Below, in pieces: positions 22,726 to 36,216 of a stretch of DNA of 64,000 bases (position 1 is its first letter; each line of letters starts with the position of its first letter). The DNA comes from Cryptomeria japonica (lineage: Eukaryota; Streptophyta; Pinopsida; Cupressales; Cupressaceae): NCBI RefSeq assembly GCF_030272615.1, contig NC_081407.1, forward strand, positions 317,222,456-317,286,455, read 5' to 3'. A model generated the notes under the pieces. The model saw only the letters and a program-made list of their open reading frames with translations, was not told the DNA's origin and searched no databases. Made by a program: the position numbers and the translations under genes.

Positions 22726-24040
22726 ATTCAATTTGCAAAAAAGTCTCTAAAAATAGTCAAAATTTCAAACTTCAGTTCTTCAGCATAGAACTCCTAGTTT
22801 AGTGGGGTTAGATTTGAAAAGAAGAGGGATTTTTATTCATCGTTTTCCACATCCAGAACCTCCAGTTAACTCGTAGTTGAATGCATAAAGTTGATTCATC
22901 AATAATAGAACTGTTTTTGTGCATTCCCGTGAGTAAAATACAGTTGGTCACTTATATTTCAAAACATTGGATTTGGCACTTCTTTTGCATGGATTTAGTC
23001 ACCCAACTCATCTTTTAAGGTGTTAGATAGAGTTTAGGGAGCTTAAGTTCAAATTTATACTTGTTTTTCTTTTATTTTTTGATCGATTTTATTCAATTTC
23101 AGGTGGCAATTTCACCCAAAAACCCTAGTTTTGAGATTGGATATTTTTAGTTATAGACTCTATATAAACCCCTCTATTGTTTGTAATATGAGTTGGATTT
23201 TTGGCATACACATTCATCGAGATATTAATGTAGTTTTGGTGTGATCTTTCTATCGAAACTTTGTTGAATGTGAATGAAGTTTGTTCATGTTCTGGTATCT
23301 TAGTTTTGTGCTTAATGATTCAAAAAACTTATATATATGGAATTATTGATCATTGAATGATTTAAAACAATAGATAAATTAGTTACAATGGATTTTTAAA
23401 GAAGCATATTAGGAATTTTGTCTTGCATGTTTGCATTCAATTTGGCTGTGCAATGTGATTGATTCTGAAAATGATTATGGTATCATTTATTCCTTTGATG
23501 ATTGCATCATATTCACATGAATTGTATTGATTTGGTTTATGTGTGTGTTTTAGTATTGTGATTTTACCTTCCATTCTTTGAATTATTCAATGTTTAACAT
23601 TGTCTGTTAGGATTTCATTCTTTTCTTAAGTTAGACATTTCTAAACTCTCCATTTTTTATGCTTTTTATAATCTCTGGTAGTGTAGAATAACTAGCATAA
23701 AATATTATTTTCAAATTTGCATTTCATTCATATATATAAATTTTTAAGAAAATACAAAAAAATTATGCATGTTAAAGAAAGATTGTTGTATTTATAGTCA
23801 TGAAACCAACATGCCCCCTTGTTCATGACACATTGTTTCCCATTGATCTATCCTACGTGGCTAAGACATAGAATTGCATAACCTTGGAGCATACTTCATG
23901 TGCTATTCAAGAAAGGAGTTTTGTTGTAGATCTCGTGCCATTGGTTGTGGTAACATCACTGTCAACAAAAGTTGTGCTAGAAGGAGGGACATTAAACATT
24001 AGCACTGGAACATATACTGTCTTTCTTTCTAGAAAGGTAT
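22726..24040 (+). other. Non-coding block with a TATA box, possibly an LTR
   Basis: No gene is seen. CTATATAAACCCC at about 23159-23172 is a good plant TATA box in the plus direction. I could not find clear LTR ends, a primer site or a second copy, so its identity as an LTR is unproven. Confidence 0.35.
23159..23172 (+). promoter_or_regulatory. TATA box
   Basis: CTATATAAACCCC in AT-rich DNA about 900 bases upstream of the gypsy-like gag remnant. Confidence 0.4.
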
Positions 24041-26415
24041 TGATGGGTGCTTAGATGTATTCTTGAAAAGGGACAATTCTTCGAACTCTCCCAGTATAGA
24101 AAGGTTCATTTGGATAAAGGGAAACCCAAAGCCGCGAGTTATTCCTCACCGAATCCCTTTCAGGATATTAGTAACCTAGTGGTGGTGACCCCTCCAGCTT
24201 TACATCCTATGATAAACAATGTTGCTCCAACACCTACTCCTATGACGTTCTTTACCAATAATGAGAGTTCCCCTCTCAATTTGATCAATTATACACCTTT
24301 ACATGTTTTGCCTAATTATCCCTAGAAATTCTACCCAAAATACATATATGGAGAGTCTCAAACTATTGAAGAGCGTATTAAAATGTTAAAAGAGACCTAC
24401 AACCGCAAGGAAATCAAACATCAAGATGTAGTATGCAAGCTCTTTGCCTACACTCTCAGCAAATTCACTTATAGCTGGTATGTCAATCTGCCCCAAAACA
24501 CTATTACTACTTGGCAAGACTTAGAAAACAAGTTTTTAGGACATTTCAAGATCTATGTTGATCCAACTATTCTTTATCACCAATTTGTTACAGCCAAGAG
24601 AGAACCCATTGAGCCCATAGCTATATGCAACCATTGATTTCACAAACTTTTTCAACAACTCCAGTCACCCTACAAAATTCCACAGGAAGAAACCATCCAG
24701 GTTTATTTGAATTCATTGGGCCCACTTACTATTGTTTTCCTAAGGAGGCTTCCTCAAGATGACATCAATAACTTGCAAAAGGTATATGACTTGGTCGTGT
24801 TGATCACTTGGCAACAAGAAATTTTGGTGCTATCCCGTCTTTGGCTAGTTTAGGAGATGCTAACTCAATTCAAACCATCAATCACACAATTTATAATCAC
24901 ACTCCTTTGCTCAATCCTATATGTGTTCCTCCCACGGTTCCCCAAAATCCACTATTGACGTATCAGAACCATGATCCCCCATACACAACCTTCTTTCAAA
25001 CACAAGCTGAGTAGGGTAAAGAATATAGTTCACAATTGATGTCTGAATTGGAAGTGGTCAAGAAAACTTTATCCCAAGTCACTGGTGAGCTGACCAAATT
25101 GAAATTAAATGCCTCCTCCTATCACCAACTGACTTCATAGGGTGCAACCACAAGTTAAACTCCCAAAATTATAATCAGAAAAACAAAGCTTCACAAACAA
25201 AACTATTGGACAACCCTGATCAAATAGATAGTGGAGCACTAGGCTAAACAATGGAACGCTTCCAAATCAGGTAGACACAACAAATTTGTATGAGTTTACT
25301 GATGTTATTATAACTACATATGGATGTAGGTTGCATGAGACATTTCACCATCAGGAAATTAACTGCAGAGAAATGCAGAAAGCTTCACAAATCATGCAGT
25401 GTAAATCATAGCCACCTTCTAAACTGATGAACACCATGATGCTGGATTCATATGTATATATGAGTGGGACTACCCTCTCACAAATAGTTACAAAAGAAGT
25501 GTTTGTCTATCCTTTTCAAAAGTAAGGTGAACCAAAATAGTTAAAAGTTCATGCCTTCTAGAATTAGACCAATTATAATCTTAGAAACAAGAAGGAATCA
25601 TTGATTGATGGTATTCCTCCTAGGTCCCAACCAATTTTTCTAGACCCACATGCAAGTAATACCCCAACTGCTCCCAACATATCTAAAAATTTGTCATCCA
25701 AGCTGACATATACTCTTTCTACTAGACCATCTACAGTAAATAACAAGAAATATAGTGTGGTTGAAGAATTGAAAAGGGTGGAATCCAATATGTTGATGCT
25801 TGAGGTGTTGCAAAATTGTCTAGAACATAGAGAAGCTTTAATCTAGTCCTTGAATCCTACATAGAAGAATGTTGTCACTCCAACACTCGTGAAACTAACA
25901 AAAAATATCAATGCCATGGAGGTGATGCCTACAATGATTAAAGATGCAGCTGAAGCACCTCCATTTCTATTAAGTGTCCAGATCTTTGGTAAGAACATGC
26001 ATAATTATTTAGTTGATTTGAGCGCCTCCTATAATGTTGCGTCGTATTCCATTTGTCAAAGATTAGGCATGACCCCAATCCCAACCAATCAAGTAGTTAT
26101 CTAGTTGGATAAATCATAAGTGAAAGTGACTGGTGTCTTGAAAAATGTTCATGTCCAATTGGTGGGAGATCTTCGGATCCAAGTTTATATTGTCATCCAC
26201 ATTGTGGATATTCCAGAATTATATGGCACGGTGCTTAGTTGATATTGGACTAAAAGATTAAAAGGTTGGTTCTCAACTGATTTCACACAAATGTGGGTTT
26301 CATGGAGAGGTGTTAGTCATTAGATTAGGATTGATGCTAAACCCAAACTTCAGAAAATGATAATTGAGTATAATGACCGGAATGAGGTAGTGAATTTAGT
26401 AGAAGCTAACCTAGG
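24041..26415 (+). pseudogene. Gypsy-like gag-protease remnant, truncated by a copia LTR
   Basis: The gag core is recognised near 24370-24660 by SKFTYSWYVNLP and ITTWQDLENKFLGHF, a pattern close to the EWF..LPP..ITSWEDL..F..HF block of plant gypsy gag. A linker with many prolines follows. The protease remnant at about 25880-26290 includes NYLVDLSASYNVAS, where the usual Asp-Thr/Ser-Gly/Ala is altered, and a trailing TKRLKGWFSTDF segment often found after it. Stops and frameshifts are frequent. The reading is cut at 26415 by the LTR of the minus-strand copia element; bases 26411-26415 (CTAGG) would be its target duplication. Confidence 0.75.
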
Positions 26416-28154
26416 TATTAGTCCCAACTAGTGCTGAGAGGGGAGGGGTGAATCAACACTTAATCAATTTTTCACAATTTAAATTTTAACTTAAATCTGC
26501 ATTCATCCAAAATCCAACAATATACTTAATCACTGAATTAAAATATGCAAGCATGAAAGTTGACAGTGACACCAAGAAGTTATCTCGTGGAAACCCAAAA
26601 GGGAGAAAACCACGGTGTCAGTAGGAGCTCATAAAATTTGTACTCTTTTGAAGTACGCCCTGTGAGGAGCCATCCATGTTAGGAGATTACAAATACACTA
26701 TTAGGTGCCACCCGGTTAAGGGATTTTGATCAAGGCTGGTTAGTGCCTTTACCCTGTTAAAGCTATCCTGGTTAGAGGACTTGGAACATCAATTAAGATG
26801 TCACCCGGTTAAGGGATTTTACAATAGAGACCTATTAAAGTCTAGCCGGTTAAGGGATTTTACAATAGAGACCTATTAAATTCTACCCGGTTAAGGGATT
26901 TATGTTGCAGTTGTTAGAAAGATATAGATGGATGATCTATTGAATTAGCTACTGATAACTTGATCAGATCTTAATATGCATCACACTTAATACACACTAG
27001 TTGTGTCTTCTCTACATAGCACCGGTTTCCTTCTTACACCTTCGGCTCTTCACTCAGTCGGTCACCTATCCCTCAGCATTGCACTCTACCAATCCTCAGA
27101 CCTTCAACTCTGCACTATGTTGGTCCCCTGACCTTAGGCTCTACACTTTGCCAGTCATCTGATCTTTGGCTCTGCACTCTACCAGTTCACTATCTCTCGA
27201 CTCTGCAATTACTCGATCTACCTCAAACACACTCTACTATGATAACACCTTTTAGAACTTCCTCTCTCTCTGCTCTTCACTTTGGATTGCCTTCAACAAA
27301 ATCTCCTTGTTGCAAATTTCACGATCAAAACTTTCTGAATGAACTTCAAGAACACTTTATACATTTTCTGTCGGCACCTTCAAGAATTTCCTCAGTCAAA
27401 CCGATCATGGATTTTAGAAGATTTCAAATTCAAAATCTCCCACTCTTTCTCTGCACGCCTTACCCCAATTTCACCAAGTGTTCAACCAATTATGCCACCG
27501 CATCTCCCAAAGATAGAAACTTCTGAGTCGTGTTCAACCAAATAAGTGCAAACCAGAAAATCCACATGTAATCATGCTTGACTGCATAATAACCGAAAGT
27601 TGACCTTACCAACATATGATTTGGCATAGACACAAGCTCACCAACTCATCCTTTGCCACTACAACTGAATAACCAATCATTTCTCCAAGATTTATGGTGA
27701 TCACTTGTCTTCCTTCTGTCATACCGGTGTACCGGTATGCCACTGTACTTCTATATTACTGGTTCATCCTTTGATTGTCGGTTTGTTGTGCTAGCACCAA
27801 GTCTCTTCCCCTATTTACCAATGAGTTACCAGTTTGTATAAACAAATAGGTTTTCTTGCTTGAGTCACCTTTTGTGACTTCACCATCATCAAAGTGACCG
27901 ATCTTCCTAAATGATAGACCAGTTGGCTTGGTCTATCTTTCCTTTAGCTGATTGAACCTTTGATCATTAAATACCAAAGTTGTTTCCATGTATTGTAAGT
28001 CATCACTTTTGCTTACTGAAAAACAACACCACTCTACCTATACCACTTCACAGGTTAGTGTCTTCACCGGTAACTTTTGGACATCAATAACAAATCTTAG
28101 CACATATATCAGTTCATTGGATTAACCAGTTTTTTCAATGCCAACAATCCAACA
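26416..28154 (-). repeat. 3' LTR of the minus-strand copia element
   Basis: The minus strand begins TGTTGGATTGTTGGC at 28154 right after a purine tract and ends near 26416 in a CCCCTCCCCTCTCAGCACTAG context like the ends of the other copia LTRs here. It contains repeated ACCCGGTTAAGGGATTT units at about 26700-26905. No gene is seen; short ORFs inside are not supported. The exact outer end is uncertain by a few bases. Confidence 0.7.
26700..26905. repeat. CCGGTTAAGGGATTT repeats in the LTR
   Basis: The word CCGGTTAAGGGATTT occurs near 26710, 26808, 26850 and 26887. Adjacent copies are separated by TTACAATAGAGACCTATTAAA-like spacers of about 40 bases. Related CTTAACCAGGTGATC words occur in the LTRs of the inner copia element (near 29945 and 35705). 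Confidence 0.65.
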
Positions 28155-28170
28155 ATCTCCCTCTTTGGAA
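28155..28170 (-). promoter_or_regulatory. Polypurine tract of the minus-strand copia element
   Basis: The minus strand reads TTCCAAAGAGGGAGAT immediately before the LTR start TGTTGG, in the usual copia position. Confidence 0.75.
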
Positions 28171-28580
28171 TTGATGGCAAACACTTCATAATCTAGCTAA
28201 TTAGTTGCATGTTCCTTCATCTCTGTACCAGTCCTGTTCCTTCATCTCTTTACCTGTTCACCCATTACTTCTACCCTAAGTAATGAATATTTCCCCCTGT
28301 CACTGGTCATGCTCTGATACAACAACTTTAGCTCAATCACTACCTGCCAATGCTCAAGCACTCTAATCATATCTCCCCCTTTGACAACAATGCCAAAGAG
28401 TCCTTTCTGAACACTTACAAGACTACTCCCCCTAACCAGAGTAGTCCACACTCATCAATCTAGTTGTTTTTAAAAAAAACTTGAAATCATACCAGATTGA
28501 TGTAGAACCCTGCTTGCTTACTTTACTGAATGGGGGGGCATAACCCCCAACTTATCTCTGAGATAGTCAAAGGTGTCCTT

Positions 28581-29076
28581 CTATAGTGGCTTGGTGAATA
28601 TTTCAGCCACCTTATCTTTTGTTGGTATGTACTCCAACATCACTTCCTTTTCTTGAACTTGTTCCCTTAGATAGTGACATTTGATGGCTATATGTTTCGT
28701 TTTGGAGTGCATCACTGGGTTCTTGGATATGTCAATGGCACTGGTGTTGTCATAGTGAATCACTACCAGTCCAACCACTTTTTCTTGTATTCCTTCTATC
28801 AGTTGCTTGATCCAAACTATCTATGTGTAGTTGATTGTAGTAGCTACATACTCAACTTCATCTATGGATTGAGAAATGTAGTTTTATTTCTTACTTGTCT
28901 AAGATACAATCCTATCTCCAAGAAAGAATGCACCTCCACTGGTACTCTTCCAATCATCAATGTTTCCAGCCCAATCTGAATCAGTGAAGACACTTAAACT
29001 AAAGTCTCCCTTGTGTGGATACCAGAGACCACACTCATTAGTCCCCTTTAGGTATCTAAATATTCTTTTGACTGTC
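28581..29076 (-). pseudogene. Copia RNase H domain, C-terminal piece of the split pol
   Basis: RNase H removes the RNA strand during reverse transcription. The minus strand shows TVKRIFRYLKGT, VFTDSDWAGN and KSTSGGAFFLGD (29060-28905), then after breaks HYDNTSAIDISKNP, HSKTKHIAIK and KVAEIFTKPL (28760-28581), the standard end of copia pol. The segment is contiguous with 36217 once the inner element is removed. Confidence 0.9.
29072..29076. repeat. Target duplication of the inner copia element, left copy
   Basis: CTGTC here pairs with CTGCC at 36217-36221, four of five bases identical. Confidence 0.7.
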
Positions 29077-30459
29077 TGTTGGCATATGATGAACCAGTTT
29101 AATAATATGACAAAGTATGTTTTCATTGATGTCAATAAGTGTAGGTCAACCAGTATGAAGAGATGTAGTGAACCAGTGTCAGGGTCTCACTAAGTGTGAC
29201 TACCGGTTGGTAGTCTCAACTCTAGGGTTTCTGGTTTGGCAATCTTGTTTGTGTGATGAAACTGATGGTATTCTATGATGAGTTAGCTAAGAGATGATGA
29301 TGAGATCAAGATGCCACATCATTTTTGTGCACGTGAAGGATTTCCTTGAAGATCTTGCATATGAAGATCGACTGCATTAAATGTCTACCTCGGGAATGAA
29401 CATTCTTCTTACCGGTATGAGAAGAAAGCGTGATGGTTTACTGATTTCTATGTGCGGTGAAGAATGGACTATACAGAATGACTTGCGATCTATTTAAGAT
29501 TGTTTCATACTATGAAAAGTGTTTGGATGGTCAAGATTGGACCGCTTATAATTGTTAACCTAAGATGCGTAGGGTTTTTGTTACCAACCTAATTGTTGTC
29601 TATAAGGCCGATGAGTTTTGATATTGTTGTTGTTCGCAAAAGTTGTGTGTGTATACGAGTGATGAGATACTTGCCAGACCAATGAGTGAAAACTGTAGAG
29701 TGTGATTGCAGAGTAGAGGAACTAAAAAGGATCTACCTTAGCATATAGTGTTGTTATCAGATTAGAGTTTTACCTGTTGTCTTCTAACCATTTCAATAGA
29801 AGGAAAATCCCTTTGTCGGGTAGCTTTAACAGGCTTACTGTAAATTCTCTAACCAAGTGACTCAAGTTCATTGAGTTCTTTAAATCCTCTAGCAAGGTAA
29901 CCTTTAAGAGGGTTTCAACCTTTAACAGGGTATATAGCCATCCCTTAACCAGGTGATCTTTAATAGGATCGATTCCTAGCAGAACCTTATTGTAAAGTCT
30001 TTAATTAGACTAGGCTCCTAACAGAGCGAGCTTCAAAAGAGTTCAAAACAAGCTTGTGGGTATTCATCCCCACCGTGGTTTTTCCCATTTGGGTTTCCAT
30101 GTGAAAAATCAATGTGTCATGAGTTGTGCATTTTTCATGTGGTGATTAAGTATTCTTTGTTTGAATGATTATGCATGCAGAGCTAATGGTTATGGTATTG
30201 CTGATATACCACATGCATATGTTTATGGGTGAAGTAGTTATCAAGTATTGAATGCATTTGAAGTGTTCAGTTTTACTGGTTTATGTTGTCTGAAGTCTTA
30301 CTATGTTTAACTGGTATTACCATGGTTAAGTTCAGTAATGAAGACAACTGGTTAGTATTGTTTTAACTTGATAAGTTGCAGAGAAGTTTTTGTATGTACT
30401 GATTCACCCCCCCCCTCTTAGTACCAGTTAGGGTATTTGTTGTTCATCATTATTCATCA
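29077..30459 (+). repeat. 5' LTR of the inner copia element
   Basis: It aligns along its length with 34848-36216. It carries a weak TATA-like CTATAAGG at 29600-29607, a series of CTTTAACAGG/CCTCTAACCAGG words at about 29820-30010 and a C-rich stretch (30408-30416) near the end, as in the other copia LTRs. Confidence 0.93.
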
Positions 30460-30461
30460 AT

Positions 30462-30473
30462 TGGTATCAGAGC
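30462..30473 (+). promoter_or_regulatory. Primer binding site, tRNA-Met type
   Basis: TGGTATCAGAGC, two bases after the LTR end. Confidence 0.93.
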
Positions 30474-30530
30474 AACTCCAGGTTCTCGATGATATAAGCT
30501 TAACCGCTTGAGGAAAAATATCTTGCCTTA

Positions 30531-31337
30531 ATGATGAAGAGGGAAGGTCCTAAGTTCAATAGAGATAACTTCAAAATATGGAAGGACAGAATGAAGATCT
30601 ATATGAAGAGTTTGGGTGCTCAACACTGGAGCTATGTTGAGAATGTCTATGTAATCCCAACTAGCACTCTAACCGATGATCAGAAAAGAGAGATTCAAGA
30701 AAATGGGCAAGTCATAGAAGCCCTTATTAGCAGTTTGTCTGATAATGAGTTCATTGATGTACAAGATAAGGACATTCCTAAAGATGTATGGGACACATTA
30801 GAAACTATTTATGGCAGTGATGAGCATGTCAAGCAAGCTAAGGAAGAGAGCCTTAGAGGAAAATTTGAAGACATGAGGATGGTTCAAGGTGAGACCATTC
30901 AACAATATGGCATAAGGATCAAGACTATTGTTGGAGATATCAAGAGCACTTGTGGAACAATTGATGATGCCACCATTGTCAATAAAATTATGAGATCATT
31001 GTTACCGGTCTATGCAATCAGAGTTGCTGCTATTCAGGAACTAAGATCTATTGACAAAACCAAGGTATCCTTAGACTCTATCATTGCAAAGTTAACTATA
31101 TATGAGTTGAATAGCTATGATGGCAGTGTTCAGAAGACTGAGTCAGCTTTTAAAGCATCTGTTACACCAACCAGAAAAGGAAAAGAAGTAAGTACTAGTT
31201 ACGAATCCATGCAAAGAAGAGGTATGGATGATGAAGAGATTCTGATGGAGTTTGAATCTCTTCTTGCCAAGAGACTTCCAAAAGGCACTGGAAAATATAG
31301 AGGTAAGCTTCCTTTAAAATGTTTTTTCCTGCAATAA
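30531..31337 (+). pseudogene. Copia gag (UBN2 type) with a damaged zinc knuckle
   Basis: The ORF begins MMKREGPKFNRDNFKIWKD. It has the copia gag core: WSYVE, DVWDTLETIYG, KQAKEESLRGKFE and ETIQQYGIRIKTIV. The gene is unbroken for 268 codons and then shifts at a run of T near 31325. In the shifted frame the knuckle reads CFFCNKIEHIVVNY, with the last cysteine replaced by tyrosine. Gag packages the element RNA. Pol follows in another frame because of the shift. Confidence 0.92.
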
Positions 31338-31344
31338 GATAGAA

Positions 31345-34300
31345 CATATAGTTGTTAACTATCCTAACAATGACAATAAGGATAAACCGAAGAGGTTTAG
31401 AAAGTATAAAGGAGGAAATAGAAGAAATTGTCTTGTTGCAGTGGATGAAGGTGTTACTGATGAAGAATCTAAGGATGAAGAGAATGAGGACATAGTGTTT
31501 GTAGCTGTAAAGGAAGAAGTGTCTAATAAGAAAGCACTTGTCTCTTGCATTGACAACTCTAATGAGTGGATTATTGATAGTGCTTGTTCTCACCACATGA
31601 CTGGTGATCGGGGAAAGTTTTTGTCTCTAGAAGAATATGATGGAGGTGTTGTCAGATTTGACAATGATGCACCATGCTTGGTAAAAGGAAAAGGATCCAT
31701 CTCACTGAATGGAAAGAGAAGTGCAGATGATGTCTACTAGGTAGAAGGTATTAAGCATAACTTGTTGAGTGTTGCTCAGCTAAATGATAAAGGACTCATT
31801 TTGGAGTTCAAAGGTGGAGTTTGCAGTATAATTGGAAAGAGTGGTGAACTTATTGCCACCGATAAGCAGACCAGAGGTAAATTGTTTCAGCTGAATGCCA
31901 AGATAAGTCGGTGTCTGATAGAGAAGTTTGATGATAGTTGGATATGGCATAGGAGACTTCGTCAGATGAACTTTGATAATATTGTAAAGGGTAGCAAGAT
32001 CAAGGTAGTAAGAGTATTGCCTTTGCTAAACAAACCAGATAATTTTTTGTGTAGAGAATGTCAACTTGGGAAGATGTCTTCCTCAACTTTCAAAGGTAAG
32101 TCTTTTTTAGCAGAAAAATTACTTGATCTTGTGCATACTGATTTGTGTGGTCCTATGAAAACTAGAAGTATTCAGGGAGATAGGTATTTCATGATTCTTA
32201 CTGATGACTACTCAATAATGATGTGGGTCACATTCTTGAAAGACAAGTCTGAGGCGTTTGGAAAGTTCAAAGCCTTTAGAGCATTAGTAGAGAAGGAAAG
32301 TGGTCAAAAGATAAAATGCCTAAGAACTTATCAATGAGGTGAATTCACTTCTGATGAATTCAACAAGTACTGTGAAGATGGTGGTATCAAGAGGTAGTTG
32401 CCTGCCCCAAGGACACCACAATAGAATGGCATAGAAGAAAGAAATAACAAGACTGTAGTTGAAGCAGCCAGAACAATGCTGATCCAAGGAAAGGTTGCTC
32501 ACACTTTTTGGAAAGAAGCGGTGAGCACTGTAGTCTATACTATGAACCGGGTACTCATCAAGAAAGGTAGAGTTAAAACCCCTTATGAGTATTGGACCGG
32601 GAAGAATCCCACTGTGAGTTATTTCAAAGTATTTGGTAGTAAGTGTTACATCAAGAGAGGTAAGCATCTGAGCAAGTGTGATGCTAAATGTGATGAAGGA
32701 ATATTTTTGGGATATTCCACTAAGAGAAAATCTCTCAAGTGCTACAACAATAGAACACAAAAAATTGTCGAGAGTATCAATGTCAGGGTTGATGAATCCC
32801 CTAAGGAACTTGAGGAAACCTGCAGCAAGGAAGTGGAAGATGAACCGGGTATAGCCTTCTGGGAACCAGTTAAGAAAGAAACAAGTAAAGATAGTGTTCC
32901 TATACTGGTAGAAGCTGTAGTAGGTGAAGAAGAAGAGGAAAAGCTAGTAGAACTAGCTAGAGTGATTCCTAGATATGTGAAACTACACCATGATCTGAAG
33001 CAAATCATAGGAGATAAAGATGCAGGGATACTCACAAGAAGAAAAGTGAAAGAAAACACTTGCATGATTTCTAAATTGGAGCCCAAGACTTCTAGAGAAG
33101 CACTTGTAGATGAAGACTGGATCAAGGCAATGGAAGAGGAGCTAGACCAGATAGAAAAGAATGCAACATGGTCCTTGGTACCCAGAATAGAACATAACAA
33201 TGTCATAGGTACCAAATGGGTCTTCAGGAATAAGCTAAATGAAGAAGGTACAATTGTGAGGAACAAGGAAAGACTTGTATGCAAGGCATATGCTCAAGAA
33301 GAGGGAGAAGACTATGGAGAAATCTTGTGGCTAGACTGGAAGGTGTCTGAATGCTACTTGCATTTGTAGCATTCAAGGCATTTAAGGCATATCAGATGGA
33401 TGTGAAGTCTGCATTCTTGAATGGAATCCTAGAAGAGGAAGTGTATATTGAGCAACCAGATGGGTTTGCCTTATCAGAAGATAGTAACATGGTGTGTAGA
33501 TTACACAAAGCCCTATATGGATTAAAACAAGCACCTAGGGCATGGTATGAATGGTTACACTCTCATCTTGTGAAGATAGGATTTCAAAGACCAAGTAAGG
33601 ATAGCAACATCTACCCAAAATATGAAGGTGATCAGATTATGATCTGTGAAGTATTTGTAGATGAAATAATCTTTGGAGGAGATGATAAAATGAGTCATGC
33701 TTTTGCAGATGAAATGAAGAAAGAGTTTGAGATGTCTCTGATTGGAGAGATAAAGTTATTCATTGGTTTACAAATTCAATAGATGAGAGATGGAATCTTC
33801 ATTTCCTAGTCCAAGTATGTCAAAGAGGTATTGAAGACCTTTGGCATGGAGGAGAGAAAACCGGTTGGTACACCAATGGTGACCGGTTGTAAACTGACTA
33901 AGGAAGATGATTCAGCGTTGGTGAATGAGGAGTACTGGTCAATGATCAATAAGCTGCACAATGTGGTGCACAACAAACTAGATATTGCTCATGTAGTGGG
34001 CATAGTAGCTCGTTTTTAGAAAAGTCTAAGAGAATCCCACTTGGTAGCAGTCAAGAGGATTCTTAGATACCTGAAAGGGACTATTGACTATGGATTGTGG
34101 TATCCATACAATGGTGATTTTAATCTCAAGGTATTTACCGATGCAAATTGGGCAAGTAATGTGGATGACCAGAAGAGCACAACCAATGGAGCATTCTTTC
34201 TTGGTGGAAGACTAGTCTCCTGGACAAGCAAGAAGCAAAGCTGTATTTCTCAGTTTATAGCTGAAGCGGAGTATGTGGCAGCATTTACGAACTACACTTA

Positions 34301-34603
34301 GGCAATCTGGATGAAACATGTATTGGATGGTTTCAAAGTACCTATATCTGAACCAGTGAGTATATTCTATGACAATACTAGTGCAATCAATATTTCCAAG
34401 AATCTGGTATTGCATGCTAGAACTAAGCACATTGAGCTCAAGTATCATTTATTGAGAGAGAAGGTTTAAAACAAAGAGTTTGTATTAGAACAAGTTTCCA
34501 GTAAGGAGCAGCTAGCAGATATATTCACTAAGCCCTTACCGAAGACTACATTTACCTTTTTGAGAGGTGAATTAGGGTTTCTACCCCTTCATGAAGTAAA
34601 CTA
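31345..34603 (+). pseudogene. Copia pol: protease, integrase, reverse transcriptase and RNase H, broken
   Basis: Protease: WIIDSACSHHMTG near 31570, with DSA in place of DSG. Integrase: WHRRLRQMN and CRECQLGK (zinc finger with one His changed), then DLCGPM, TDDYS and a stop where the second acidic region should continue (32337), with more stops near 32398 and 32424. Reverse transcriptase: NVIGTKWVFRNK, a frameshift near 33330, then [23 protein letters not shown] and FVDEIIFG in place of FVDDIIFG near 33660. RNase H: VFTDANWAS, SKKQSCISQF, AEAEYVAA, FYDNTSAI, ADIFTKPLP. Stops also lie near 31740, 33782, 34019 and 34303. The protein cannot be made in one piece. Confidence 0.95.
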
Positions 34604-34835
34604 AAAGTTGTGTGCTCCACATCAGTCAGGTATTACAGTGACAAATCTTTCAGGATTGATGTGTTGAAGGATGCTACTCCATAGGGGGAGCCGCATAGTG
34701 GAGTATGGAAGCTTGTGCCTCCACTTTGGCATTGTTGTCAAAGGGGGAGAAGATATAAGATAAAGATATTTTAGATGCACTGGTCTATGATTTTTATTTA
34801 CTTGCGATGCTACACTGAGTATTACCATCAATGCC

Positions 34836-34847
34836 AAAGGGGGAGAT
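34836..34847 (+). promoter_or_regulatory. Polypurine tract of the inner copia element
   Basis: AAAGGGGGAGAT directly precedes the 3' LTR start TGTTGG. Confidence 0.9.
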
Positions 34848-36216
34848 TGTTGGCATATGATGAACCAATATGATAATATGACAAATTATGTTGTCATTGA
34901 TGTCAATAAGTGTAGGTCAACCGGTATGAAGAGATGTAGTGAACTGGTGTCAGGGTCTCACTAAGTGTGACTACCGGTTGGTAGTCTCAGCTCTAGGGTT
35001 TCCGGTTTGGCAATCTTGCTTGTGCAATGCAACTGATGGTATTCTATGATGAGTTAGCTAAGAGATGAGGATGAGATCAAGATGCCACATTAGTTTTGTG
35101 CACATGAAGGATTTCCTTGAAGATCATGCATATGAAGATTGACTGCATTAAATGTCTACCTTGGGAATGAACATTTTTCTTAGCGGTATGAGAAGAAAGC
35201 ATGATGGGTTACTGATTTCTATGTGCGGTGAAGAATGGATGATGCAGAATGACTTGTGATTTGTTTAAGATTGTTTTATACTATGAAAAGTGTTTGGATG
35301 GTCAGGATTGGACTGCTTGTAATTGTAAACCTAAGATGCTTAGGGTTTAGGGTTTGTGTTACCGACCTAATTGTTGTCTATAAGGTCGATGAGTTTTGAT
35401 ATTATTGTTGTTGGCAATAGTTGTGTGTGTATTCAAGTGATGAGATACTTGCCAGACCAATGAGTGAATACTGCAGAGTGTGATTGCAGAGTAGAGGAAC
35501 TGAAAAGGATTTGCCTTAGCATATAGTGTTGTTATTAGATCAGAGTTTTACCTGTTGTCTTCTAACCATTTCAACAAAAGGAAAATCCCTTTGTCAAGTA
35601 GCTTTAACAGGCTTACTATAAATCCTCTAACTAGGTGACTCAAGTTCATTGAGTTTTTTAAATCCTCTAGCAAGGTAACCTTTAACAAGGTATATAGCCA
35701 TCCCTTAACCGGGTGATCTTTAACAGGATCAGTTCCTAGCATAACCTTATTGTAAAGTCTTTAACTGGACTAGGCTCCTAACAGAGGGAGCTTCAAAAGA
35801 GTTCAAAACAAGCTTGTGGTTATTCATCCCCACCGTGGTTTTTCCCATTTGGGTTTCCACGTGAAAAATCTGTGTCATGAGTTGTGCATTTTTCATGTGA
35901 TGATTAAGTATTCTTTGTTTGAGTGATTATGCATGCAAAGCTAATGGTTATGGTATTGTTGATATACCACATGCATATATTTATGGGTGAAGTAGTTATC
36001 AAGTATTGAATTCATTTGAAGTGTTTAGTTTTACTGGTTTATGTTGTCTGAAGTCTTAATGTGTTTAACCGATATTGCCATGGTTAAGTTCAGTAATGAA
36101 GACAACCGGTTAGCATTATTTTAACTTGATAAGTTGTGGAGAAGTTTTTGTATGTACTGAGTCACCCCCCCCTTTCAGTACTAGTTAGGGTATTTTTTTT
36201 TCATCATTATTCATCA
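34848..36216 (+). repeat. 3' LTR of the inner copia element
   Basis: It matches the 5' LTR with scattered substitutions and small indels and ends TTCATCA before CTGCC, the second copy of the target duplication. A longer T run lies near 36193-36201. Confidence 0.93.

Larger units (their letters stand above)
29077..36216 (+). mobile_element. Complete plus-strand Ty1/copia element, inactive
   Basis: LTRs of about 1.38 kb (29077-30459 and 34848-36216) start TGTTGGCATATGATG and end TTCATCA. A tRNA-Met-type primer site follows the 5' LTR and AAAGGGGGAGAT precedes the 3' LTR. The gag-pol order is gag, protease, integrase, reverse transcriptase, RNase H, the copia order. It lies inside the RNase H-proximal pol of the minus-strand copia element, so it is the younger of the two. 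Two frameshifts and about ten stops make it inactive. Confidence 0.95.

Noticed and set aside
26640-26905. CRISPR-like array in the copia LTR
   Set aside because: The repeats are few and diverged, the spacers are themselves similar, and the context is a plant LTR.
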